Below, piece after piece: positions 24,546 to 32,181 of a stretch of DNA of 36,118 bases; the first letter of the stretch is position 1; the number at the start of each line of letters is the position of its first letter. A program made the position numbers and the translations under genes. The stretch covers positions 1 through 36,118 of the forward strand of contig JAIPDI010000051.1 of assembly GCA_021737785.1 (NCBI GenBank). Reading direction: 5' to 3'. The notes below the pieces were generated by a model. The model had not been told where the DNA came from, made no database searches, and worked only from the letters and a program-made list of their open reading frames with translations. Origin of the DNA: Deltaproteobacteria bacterium (GTDB lineage: Bacteria > Desulfobacterota > DSM-4660 > Desulfatiglandales > Desulfatiglandaceae).

Positions 24546-25243
24546 TCCTCCGGGTGGCAGCCATTAATGCATACTACGGGACGTCGCATATCCTTCAGGA
24601 TGTCTCCTTCCAGGTGGATTCCGGAGAAGTCGTTGCCCTGCTCGGCCGAAACGGCGTGGGCAAGACCACCACCTTGCGATCCATTATGGGCCTCACGCGG
24701 CCCCGTAGCGGCTCTATCCGCTTCAGAGATGCGGAGATTCTCGGAAAGGCCCCGGATGCCATTTCCCGGCTGGGGTTGGCCTATATGCCCGATGATCTGC
24801 GCATCTTTCCCGATCTCACCTGCGAAGAGAACCTGGAGATCGCCCGCCGGCTCTCGCCCCATTCGGGTCATTGGACCCGCGAGCGGGTGGAGGCGCTCTT
24901 TCCCGTGCTGCGGGCACGGCGTAGACAGAAAGGGCTGAACCTCTCGGGCGGTGAGAAAAAGATGCTGGGTCTGGGACGGACCCTCATGGCCAACCCCGGC
25001 CTGATTCTCCTGGATGAGCCTTCCGAGGGTCTGGCCCCATTGATCGTGCGCAGCCTGATTGATGTTATCCGGGAGATACGGGAGAGGGAGATGACCCTTC
25101 TCCTGGCCGACCAGAATCTGAAATTTTGCCGACGGATCTGTGACAGGGGGTATATCCTTGAGAAGGGATGCATCGTGCACGAGGGGACCATGGATGGCAT
25201 CTGGGGTGATGATGCGGTGATCAAGAAATATCTGGTACTGTAG
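24542..25243 (+). CDS. livF: Branched-chain amino-acid ABC transporter ATPase (LivF type)
   Basis: A 233-residue ATPase whose ATG overlaps the LivG stop (ATGA). Walker A GRNGVGKTT, YMPDDLRIFPDLTCEENL (LivF Q-loop region), signature LSGGEKKMLGLGRTL, Walker B LLDEPSEGLAP. In place of the usual H-loop histidine it reads LLADQNLKF, the normal LivF 'EQN' variant with D for E. It closes the importer operon; no terminator hairpin is obvious just downstream. Confidence 0.9.
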   Translation: MILRVAAINAYYGTSHILQDVSFQVDSGEVVALLGRNGVGKTTTLRSIMGLTRPRSGSIRFRDAEILGKAPDAISRLGLAYMPDDLRIFPDLTCEENLEIARRLSPHSGHWTRERVEALFPVLRARRRQKGLNLSGGEKKMLGLGRTLMANPGLILLDEPSEGLAPLIVRSLIDVIREIREREMTLLLADQNLKFCRRICDRGYILEKGCIVHEGTMDGIWGDDAVIKKYLVL

Positions 25244-25545
25244 CCCCCTTCAGAACCTTGACGAAATTTTCAGAGGTGACTCCCCGCCGGGCATAAAAAG
25301 GAATCCCTTCAACTGACCCATTATACCGCCTGCCCTGCCACGAATTCCCCACCATCCGATGAAAACAGGATTCAATGTTCAGGACGGGTGTCGCGGGAAA
25401 CGGCCCTTCCAAAGGGGCTGAACTTCATCATTCAGGATCTTGAAGACGGCCATATCTTCTTTGATGAGGTGGTCCGGGAAGAATCTGCAGAGCGCGGCAT
25501 CCCTTGTAATCTTCTTGTTCTCTTCGAAGATGCTCAATGAAAATC
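25221..25545 (-). pseudogene. Degenerate gene remnant (two frames), function unknown
   Basis: Between the liv operon and the M6-like gene, two overlapping minus-strand frames look like one protein broken by a frameshift near 25400. The first reads LSIFEENKKITRDAALCRFF and DMAVFKILNDEVQPLWKGRFP; the second begins near the same DNA (PFPATPVLNIESCFHRMVGN) and runs through GRRYNGSVEGIPFYARRG to VTSENFVKVLKGA. Both have coding-like composition but neither has a good start site. I do not recognise the family. The second part overlaps the LivF 3' end slightly, so its true limit is probably near 25250. Confidence 0.35.
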
Positions 25546-25548
25546 CGG

Positions 25549-26754
25549 TCAGAGAGGGCTGACAGTAATCCTGTAAGTACCCCCTATCTTTTCCCTGAGC
25601 TGAATCCTTATCTTGTTTTTTGGATCCTCGAAAGTATCCTTTCCACCGATGTCGTATGCCGCTCCTTCCAGATGGGGTATGGAGGGATTTGCGTCCATCA
25701 GCCTGACGGGTGCCTTTCCATGGCGGCATTCGGCGATCCGATCATCGGCAACCATGATCAGGATACCGCTTCCGGGCAGGTTCTTGTCGAATCCGATGGG
25801 CTGGCGGTTTTCCACCAGATAATAGGTGGCAGCAGAAATCGGAATTTTGACCACCAGGGTTTCAGCCGAGCCTTCTTCGAGAGGGTCCAGCATGAGTTCA
25901 GCCCTCTCTCCCGGTCTCACGATCTTGATCTTGGATGTATCCAACCAGTTCAATCGCATCTTGGTCCAGGAGGAGAGGCCGGGCGGCGGCAGGTTCCACC
26001 TATAGAAATGGCACGACATCGGGTCCCAGAAACCCATATTGATGATCGCATCGAGGAAGGTTTTGCGCATAGGGCCGGGTTTTGCCTGCAGATCATGATC
26101 GTACAGGCATGGGACCATTCTTTTTCCTTCCCTCACCCCCCCGAGGATGTGGGCGACATCATGAAACAGGGTTCCAAGATGGGCCTGGAAACAGAAAATA
26201 GCGACCCCTCCCTTGACACTCTCGCCGCTGGCGAGTTTCAGGGAGTCTTTCGAGCCCCATCCAAGCATGCCGGGGTATCCACATAGCCCGATCATCCCGT
26301 ATTCCTGAAGGCTTGCCTTCATGAAGATGACCGTAAAAGAATATCGGGAAAAGTCCACCTCCTTGTCCGCTTGGTGGAGCGCATCATCGATCAATTCCCT
26401 TACCCTGGACTTGTCCACCTGGAGATTCCGGGACGAGATCCTGTATCGACTGACGGGCTTCGGCATTTTTATCCAATCTTTCGTTACATCAACCTCCAGA
26501 GAAACTTTCCCGTAGGACATCTCTCTTATGTAGGCGTTCAAGTGCCTGGTGAATCGCATTTGAACGCGGTTCTTGTCCACGGAATTATCTACGTCGGAAA
26601 AGGTTACCAGGATAACGATACCCTTCACGCTGGTTTTCCCCTGCAGCCCCAATTCTTTCACGGATGCATCCCGTCCGAAGGCAGGGGGCAGGATCGCCAT
26701 GAAAGCAAGAATTGCGGCTCCAAAGAGCAGGAAAGAATAAGCTGTCTTGTTCAT
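25549..26754 (-). CDS. Secreted M6-like metallopeptidase-family protein with HDxxH motif
   Basis: A 401-residue exported protein: signal peptide MNKTAYSFLLFGAAILAFMA with cleavage near AFG (residue 27). The body matches M6 (immune-inhibitor A-like) proteins: GIVILVTFSDVD (45-56), YIREMSYGKVSLEVDV (75-90) and a zinc-site-like segment TLFHDVAHILGG with His198 and His202. The usual HExxHxxGxxH is altered: the catalytic Glu is Asp199 and the third His position is Arg208; a later YDHD (218-221) might supply a ligand. It may be a weak or inactive protease or a binding protein. GGGAGG precedes ATG 26754, which rules out the longer frame. It stands alone. Confidence 0.8.
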   Translation of the reverse strand: MNKTAYSFLLFGAAILAFMAILPPAFGRDASVKELGLQGKTSVKGIVILVTFSDVDNSVDKNRVQMRFTRHLNAYIREMSYGKVSLEVDVTKDWIKMPKPVSRYRISSRNLQVDKSRVRELIDDALHQADKEVDFSRYSFTVIFMKASLQEYGMIGLCGYPGMLGWGSKDSLKLASGESVKGGVAIFCFQAHLGTLFHDVAHILGGVREGKRMVPCLYDHDLQAKPGPMRKTFLDAIINMGFWDPMSCHFYRWNLPPPGLSSWTKMRLNWLDTSKIKIVRPGERAELMLDPLEEGSAETLVVKIPISAATYYLVENRQPIGFDKNLPGSGILIMVADDRIAECRHGKAPVRLMDANPSIPHLEGAAYDIGGKDTFEDPKNKIRIQLREKIGGTYRITVSPL

Positions 26755-26858
26755 CTTTACCTCCCACCTATTCGGTTGCGGTTGCGTCCCAAACGAAGGA
26801 TTGGACAATCTCCTTATACCACGCACTCAGCCCATGGGGTCGGATTTTTTTGCCCTGA

Positions 26859-27288
26859 ATGGCTCAGCCGAGGAAATTGGAATTGGAAGAGTGCATGCAA
26901 CAATTTGGGCTGGAAATGAATTCCCAAAAGACCCGCCTGAATGAGTTCGGCCGATTTGCTATGGAGAACCGAGCGAAGCGAGGTGAAGGAAAGCCTGAAA
27001 CGTTTGATTTTATGGGATTTATGCACATTTGCGCAAAGACCTGGAAGGATGGCTATCGCACTGTGAAGCGCAAGAGTATATCGAGGCGTCTTCGCCGAAA
27101 GGTCAGAGAGGTGGGAGAAAAGCTCAGGACATCAGGCCTGCTATTTTGCCTATGCCGTTCACAGATTTATCGCTACCATACCATGGAACGCTTTTTTCAT
27201 CCAATCAAAATCGAAACACCACAACATATGGCATGATTCCTTGAGTGTTCAGGATTTGGATAGGCGGGGCCATCGTGGCTTTATGTAA
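26859..27288 (+). pseudogene. Fragment of a group II intron reverse transcriptase/maturase
   Basis: The translation contains the C-terminal part of LtrA-type reverse transcriptases: FGLEMNSQKTRLNEFGRF, ENRAKRGEGKPETFDFMGF and MHICAKTW, followed by the basic maturase stretch KRKSISRRLRRKVREVGEKL. The polymerase palm with YADD is absent upstream. After about 27118 the match seems to jump to another frame (GHQACYFAYAVHRF), ending with TAA at 27288. So this is a truncated and frameshifted remnant of a mobile intron. I see no domain V-like structure after it. Confidence 0.75.
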
Positions 27289-27685
27289 TTCCCAAAAACG
27301 GCATATACCAAAATGTATTGTCAACCCGCACTATCTCAGAAATCGTTCAGATATTGAGATCAATTCTTAGCTCAAGACGGTTTCTTAATTTGTGGATACG
27401 AGTGGATGACCTCGTCTTCAACTTATCATAGATGGGTTTGGTATTCTTGAGTTCTTTTGTCATTTGCCGCCCAACAGTATGCCAGTTCTCATGGATACAT
27501 TTGCAATTCCTAATTGTTTGGTCTATCGGATTCATTCTTCGGCTTAGCCGCTGTTTCAATGAATGAATGAGGACTAATGGTCGCTTTCCCCTCTCAACTG
27601 TTTGTTGATAAGGGCCGAGGAATTATAGCAGTTTTAATTTCCCCTGCTCAAGTGCTGGTGCTGAACTGGTGAGTAGATGGGACTG
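27289..27685. other. AT-rich gene-poor gap at the left edge of the cassette
   Basis: About 400 bases, with roughly 40% GC in the 60-base line at 27361, against 55-65% in the neighbouring genes. A 70-codon minus-strand frame (27347-27559) has no ribosome site, no recognisable motif and a lysine/arginine-rich composition; I do not call it a gene. It lies between the intron fragment and the kinase gene. Confidence 0.5.
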
Positions 27686-28768
27686 CTATTGCCCCTTCAG
27701 CTCGCGGTCGCAAACAATGCAGGTGCCCGCGCGTCGACTGCTTCGCCGATACTTTGCCACTGCCGTTTCGATGTGACCGCTCACATCATTCCCCTTCAAC
27801 ATGTCGGAGATGACCGCGACCGCCCCTGCCCTCGGCATGGCGTACATCAGTCCTCGCGCACCCTCATACGAGCAGTTCAACGCAGCAAGAGCCTGCCCCC
27901 AACGCAAGGCTCGGACTACCGCCTTTTGACATCTTGTCAGGTTCAGCAAGCGAGTTCGGTCGGAGAGCAAAGCGTGAACGAATCCAGCGGAACACCAGTC
28001 GCCGCTTCCAGCAGCATCTTTGAGTCGCGGAGCGGGAACAGCGGGCAACTCCTCTTCATGAACAGTCTTCCGACCTTGTCGAATCGTAACCGTCAATCCG
28101 GCACTGCCGCGGGTCTCTATCTCTACTGGAACTTCCGCATCAGTGGCGGCATCCTGCACACTCGACAGTCTCTCGTGGGAATACTTGAAAACGTGGCACG
28201 CATGTAAGCACTCATCAAACAAGCCGGGGTCTTTGATGCCGGACGGCTCGAATACGACAAGTGCCCCATTCTGTCGCGCATGAGTGGCAATCTCAAGGTT
28301 CGCCCGAGCGACCCGATCAAAATAGAACAACGATGCAGATGGTATCGACGCGACGAGTTCGTTGAGATCCCGCTGAAGCCATGGACGATAGTTCGCGGTG
28401 TGAACTCCACATTTGGGACAGATTCGGCTGAACCGGTGCCGTGCAGCCCCCTGTCCGTTGAATACGATCTCCTGAAAGACGATCGGGGTCTGCGCAGTTG
28501 TCTCTCGCAAAAGGAACCGCGTGTCGACCGACCAGTGCTCCAAATCCTTGACGAGCTCACGCCCGGGCTGATCATCGCCAATACGAGCTATCGGTGCGGA
28601 TTTCCACCCAAGGTATGACAAAATCGCCAAGACGTTGCCGCAGGAACCGCCGGCAAAGCGCCGTTCCGTTGTGCGCCCATTGATCGACCGCACGATATCC
28701 AAGGCGACAAAGCCAGCACCAAAGCACCACTCCTTAGCCATTACTCTTGATCTAGATTGTTGGGGCAT
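27686..28768 (-). CDS. PfkB/ribokinase-family kinase with two CxxC motifs
   Basis: A 360-residue PfkB-type sugar/nucleoside kinase. FGAGFVALDIV (16-26), FAGGSCGNVLAILSYLGW (38-55) and ARIGDDQPGRELVKDL (61-76) form the N-terminal substrate region; DAAGSGDWCSAGF (251-263) is the ATP/catalytic motif with Asp257 as the base. Unusual for the family are an insert HRFSRICPKCGVHTANYRP with Cys117/Cys120 and a C-terminal CIVC (350-353), together able to bind zinc. ATG 28768 is chosen for GGAG seven bases upstream; starts at 28789 or 28777 are possible. It is the last gene of the cassette, and a truncated relative precedes it. The substrate is unknown. Confidence 0.82.
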   Translation of the reverse strand: MPQQSRSRVMAKEWCFGAGFVALDIVRSINGRTTERRFAGGSCGNVLAILSYLGWKSAPIARIGDDQPGRELVKDLEHWSVDTRFLLRETTAQTPIVFQEIVFNGQGAARHRFSRICPKCGVHTANYRPWLQRDLNELVASIPSASLFYFDRVARANLEIATHARQNGALVVFEPSGIKDPGLFDECLHACHVFKYSHERLSSVQDAATDAEVPVEIETRGSAGLTVTIRQGRKTVHEEELPAVPAPRLKDAAGSGDWCSAGFVHALLSDRTRLLNLTRCQKAVVRALRWGQALAALNCSYEGARGLMYAMPRAGAVAVISDMLKGNDVSGHIETAVAKYRRSSRRAGTCIVCDRELKGQ

Positions 28769-28873
28769 ATCATTCTCCATACAAATCATGCCTTATAGCA
28801 CTCAAAGGTCGTCTCAGCCGGGACATTGCCGGTCAGGTTATATCCCTGGGCATCGACGTGAACAGCGCCCACC

Positions 28874-29128
28874 TTAATCCGGAGACCCCCCGCGACGCCA
28901 CTGCGACAGCCCGTAGGCAGCAAGTAGAGCCCCCAAAGACAGAAGCTTCGACGACATCGCCGACGAAATCGGAGCCGATTGCCAGCCGAGGTCGCGGAGC
29001 ACGGCGAACACGTTCCCGCACGTCCCGCCCGCCCAGTAGCAGGGCTCTTCCGGCCGTTCCTCGGAGAGAACAAAAGCGAGAGCCAAGAGGCCGATCTCGG
29101 CCGCTAATTGTGCTGCGTCTGCGGTCAT
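28874..29128 (-). pseudogene. Truncated, frameshifted PfkB kinase copy
   Basis: The ATG at 29128 overlaps the stop of the upstream gene (ATGA), as an intact cassette gene would. The product starts like a PfkB kinase (GLLALAFVLSEERPEEP) and contains CYWAGGTCGNVFAVLRDLGW, clearly related to AGGSCGNVLAILSYLGW in the following full-length kinase. After SAPIS the frame leaves the family; a neighbouring frame continues with GSDFVGDVVEA, consistent with a frameshift near 28965. Nothing like the catalytic GAGD end remains before the next kinase begins at 28768. It is a dead duplicate of the downstream kinase. Confidence 0.75.
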
Positions 29129-30246
29129 GGGCTGTTTTTCCATTCGGCGTCTTCCCTGCTGCCGTGCGGCGCGTAAGCCTCGCCACTTAGCCAAACGTGC
29201 ACCAGTTCCGCGGTCTGTGCACCCCAGACCGCATCAAGATGGGCGAAGTTGACCGAATAGCTGAGGGTCTCCACGTACATGATGGTGAAGTCCCGTTCAA
29301 GGGCGGCCATGAGGGCGCCCACTGCAAGCGCCTTGCTGCCCACCGGTGACAGGATAATCTGGGAGCCGCCGATGTCGGCGAAAACCCGCTTCCGAGAGTC
29401 GTCCATCCGGAGGATGGTGCGATAGAGGTCGAGGGGACTCCGTTGGCTGGCATAGACGATGTCCCGGCTATCGACCCGCCAAGTGTTTTCGAATTCCTCC
29501 GAGTAATGCTCGATTAGCCGGTCGGGGAGACGCGGGTCGTCGTCCGCCGGGAATGGGAGGATCGGGCAGAAAGCGTGTGGCTGGACCCGCTGCCGGATTC
29601 GCTCCAGCACGGGCCGCTTTCCCCTGGCGAGTTGGGGCATCCAGAGGCGCGCCGCCCGGGATCTCGCGTCCAGCCCCCAACCGCCCTTGAACCCGTGGAC
29701 CGCGTCCGCTACATCGGTCGGGGTTGAGCGGATCTCGGCGTCCGTCCCCGGATTTTCGGCTACTAAGAGATGGAGGTTCAGGCCCTGGCGCTCTGTCACG
29801 GTGAGGAGGTATCGGACGATTGGGAATGCCACGCCGATGGAGAGCGCGCTGAAATCGACAAAGAGGTCTGTCAGGTCGTCGATAGCGAGATCGCTGACGA
29901 GGCCGACAGCCGTCCGTCCTCCGACGACCGCGTTGTCGGCCGCGAAGACGTCGAGTCGGATGACGGAGCAGTCCGGGAGGAGCCGGCGAAGGGCCTCTTC
30001 GTTTTGGTCACCCCGGGCGACAAGCTCGGCGTCCGGGCGGGGCCGTTCTTCCCGGACAAAGTACCCTCGGGCCCGCCCGTCGGCATATTGGGCTATGTGC
30101 CTTGCGACAGCCGTTGACCGCGGGTCGAATCCGGCGCCGGCTACGAGCAGCACCCGTCGGTCGGGCTGGGAGAGGTATTCCCGCAGAAACTTATCGGTGT
30201 GCTGTCCCAGGTGATAGATGCAGCGGCCCCAGCGCAGATTGGTCAT
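29125..30246 (-). CDS. Cassette protein with Rossmann-like and CARF-like segments, function unknown
   Basis: A 373-residue protein not assignable to a named family by eye. Residues 32-43 (VLLVAGAGFDPR) look like a Rossmann-type strand-loop with a glycine-rich turn; TDLFVDFSALSIGVAFP (126-142) and LNLHLLVAENPG (156-167) look like further parallel strands. The C-terminal part has SPLDLYRTIL (270-279), then VFADIGGSQIILSPVGSKALAVGALMAALE (288-317) and IMYVET, reminiscent of the strand-G-x-K-helix core of CARF-type ligand sensors. That comparison is an inference. The ATG overlaps the ATPase stop, and its own stop overlaps the kinase remnant (both ATGA), so it is an integral part of the cassette. 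GC content is high (41 of 60 in the line at 29941). Confidence 0.75.
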   Translation of the reverse strand: MTNLRWGRCIYHLGQHTDKFLREYLSQPDRRVLLVAGAGFDPRSTAVARHIAQYADGRARGYFVREERPRPDAELVARGDQNEEALRRLLPDCSVIRLDVFAADNAVVGGRTAVGLVSDLAIDDLTDLFVDFSALSIGVAFPIVRYLLTVTERQGLNLHLLVAENPGTDAEIRSTPTDVADAVHGFKGGWGLDARSRAARLWMPQLARGKRPVLERIRQRVQPHAFCPILPFPADDDPRLPDRLIEHYSEEFENTWRVDSRDIVYASQRSPLDLYRTILRMDDSRKRVFADIGGSQIILSPVGSKALAVGALMAALERDFTIMYVETLSYSVNFAHLDAVWGAQTAELVHVWLSGEAYAPHGSREDAEWKNSP

Positions 30247-32168
30247 GGCCGCGGATCCTCAAGCATCGCGGCTAGTGCCTGCGGGGTGCTCTCGACGAAG
30301 CCACCCCGCTTCAGGGCCAAACCATGCTTCAGGACAACCATGCCACCGAGCTCGATGAGGCACCACTCTTTCCGTTTGCACGGGTAGTGCGGTACCAGGG
30401 TGACGGCGTTGTAGGCGACGCCGAACTGGAGCACGTGCGCGAGTTCGGGGTGGGAGTCAGGGAGCGCGTCGAAATCCTCCTGGAGGATACCGAAGGCGTT
30501 CGGCGTGAGCCACCCGTTCGGCTGTTCCGTCACCTCGACGCACCGAGCCGCAATCGCGGTGACCAGCCGGCGGACGAGGAGGTGCTGGGGGAAGTTCCAC
30601 CCTTCGATGATCTGCTCGCCTCGCTTGCGGAGGAGCTGATGCTGAGTGGTGGGGGTCAAAGATGCCGGTTTGGAGCGTATGATCTGCGTCGCGGAGGTCT
30701 CGACGAGAATGGCCGCGAGCTGGAGGAACTGCTCGACATTCTCCGAGCTGGCGTCGCACAGGTCGTCGATGCCGTAGTAAAAGGGTCGGTCGAACCTCTG
30801 GAGGAGGTGGAGCCGCGCCGCCTCGTAAACCGAAGAATTCGCGGAGACCGGCTGTGACGGCTCCTGGTCGTACTCGGTCCCGAAGAGGCTGGGGCCCCTG
30901 CGCCGCTTGTCGTAGCGGTGGAGCATGACGGCGACCATCGCAAGGCCGACGTCCTCGTCGACCGGTCTGCCGCCCACCCGGAACTCGGCGACCTTTCTCT
31001 CGAAGGTCTCTCGGCTGCTATCGGCGACGTTGAGCCGTCGCTGCGCCGCGTCGACCATCTCTCGCAGCCGCCGGCACTTCGACGACGCGAGGGTTGGATC
31101 CTCATCGCTGAGTAAGTCCCCGAGGACCACCAGATCGCGGGCGCTGAGGAGCGGCATCCGCCGGAGGTAGCGGCCGGCCATGTCCTTCGCTATACGGCGG
31201 AAGTTTGTCCGGTTTTCCCGCCGCGGCCCGCTGCTTTGAAGGAGAACCACCTCTGTCTCCCGCTCTTGGCTGAGACCGGGGTAGCTCGCGGCGTCCGAGA
31301 GGTCCTTGGTAACCGCGGCGAGCGCTTCCTGGGGGAGGAGCACGTCGAACCGGGCGATCATCCATCTGGCGATCCGGAGCTCCCGCCGGATAAGCCACCG
31401 CTGTAGTGCGTGGAACTGTTCTGGGTGGAGGACGTGGGCGTCGTCGAGGATCGCGAGTGGGCGGAGCTCGAGGGTACGCTTCTGACCCTCGGGCCCGACC
31501 CGCACCCGGACGTGCTCAATGATGTCGAACGGCTGGTACACGGCAGTCGCCTCCGGCGGGAGGTCGGCCTCGGTCGGAGCTATCAGTGCCCCTATCACCT
31601 GGTAGAGGGCCTTCTCGACCGCCCGGGCGCGGCGCCCGATGTCTTCTCCCTTCACCCCACCTATGGACTCCACGATGGACTCGGCGCCGGCCCGCGGCAC
31701 CACCTCAATGTTGTCCGGCGCCACCCCGGCGGCGGCGAGGTGGCGGAGCCAGCCGAGGACGGCGCGGGCCTGGATGAGGGCGGTCATGAGCCGAAGCTTG
31801 AGCGACTCTCCGTACGGGAACTCCCAGAACTCGCGGTAGTCGGTTTCAAGCGGAAGCCGGCAACCGAGGACAGCCGGCTGCTCGCCGTTTAGCGCCCCGC
31901 ACTCGGTGAGCGCGCCGACTAAGGCATGGTAGGTGGATACTGAGCTGTTCCGGAGGAGCGCGGCGAGACTCGGGAACTCGAAGAGTCGCGCCAGGGTCGT
32001 CTTCCCGCTCCCGGGGGTGCCCCGCATGAGCACGAGCCGGTCGTAGAGCCGGCCGGCATGCCCTGGCTTCTTCAGGTAGAAGGTGACCGGCTCAGGGCTG
32101 ACGATGGCGAGGAAAGCCTCGTCATCGCGAAGGAACTCGGTGGCGCGGCGCTCGAATGGGTTATCCAT
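30243..32168 (-). CDS. AAA+/ORC-CDC6-like P-loop ATPase of the cassette
   Basis: A 641-residue ATPase. Walker A is GTPGSGKTTL at 50-59 (after LVLMR), Walker B is LAILDDAH at 238-245, then a long helical C-terminal part with no transmembrane segment. A region around 335-350 (QSSGPRRENRTNFRRIAKD) is rich in arginines and may hold sensor residues. The architecture, with a single early P-loop and a long all-alpha tail, fits the ORC/CDC6-like or STAND-like ATPases used as switches in conflict systems; I recall an ORC-CDC6-like Pfam family of this kind but cannot verify membership. The start is ATG 32168, with GGGAGGA upstream, 13 bases after the phosphoribosyltransferase-like gene. It ends overlapping the next gene (ATGA). 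GC is very high (48 of 60 in the line at 31681). Confidence 0.82.
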   Translation of the reverse strand: MDNPFERRATEFLRDDEAFLAIVSPEPVTFYLKKPGHAGRLYDRLVLMRGTPGSGKTTLARLFEFPSLAALLRNSSVSTYHALVGALTECGALNGEQPAVLGCRLPLETDYREFWEFPYGESLKLRLMTALIQARAVLGWLRHLAAAGVAPDNIEVVPRAGAESIVESIGGVKGEDIGRRARAVEKALYQVIGALIAPTEADLPPEATAVYQPFDIIEHVRVRVGPEGQKRTLELRPLAILDDAHVLHPEQFHALQRWLIRRELRIARWMIARFDVLLPQEALAAVTKDLSDAASYPGLSQERETEVVLLQSSGPRRENRTNFRRIAKDMAGRYLRRMPLLSARDLVVLGDLLSDEDPTLASSKCRRLREMVDAAQRRLNVADSSRETFERKVAEFRVGGRPVDEDVGLAMVAVMLHRYDKRRRGPSLFGTEYDQEPSQPVSANSSVYEAARLHLLQRFDRPFYYGIDDLCDASSENVEQFLQLAAILVETSATQIIRSKPASLTPTTQHQLLRKRGEQIIEGWNFPQHLLVRRLVTAIAARCVEVTEQPNGWLTPNAFGILQEDFDALPDSHPELAHVLQFGVAYNAVTLVPHYPCKRKEWCLIELGGMVVLKHGLALKRGGFVESTPQALAAMLEDPRP

Positions 32169-32181
32169 GGTTATTCCTCCC

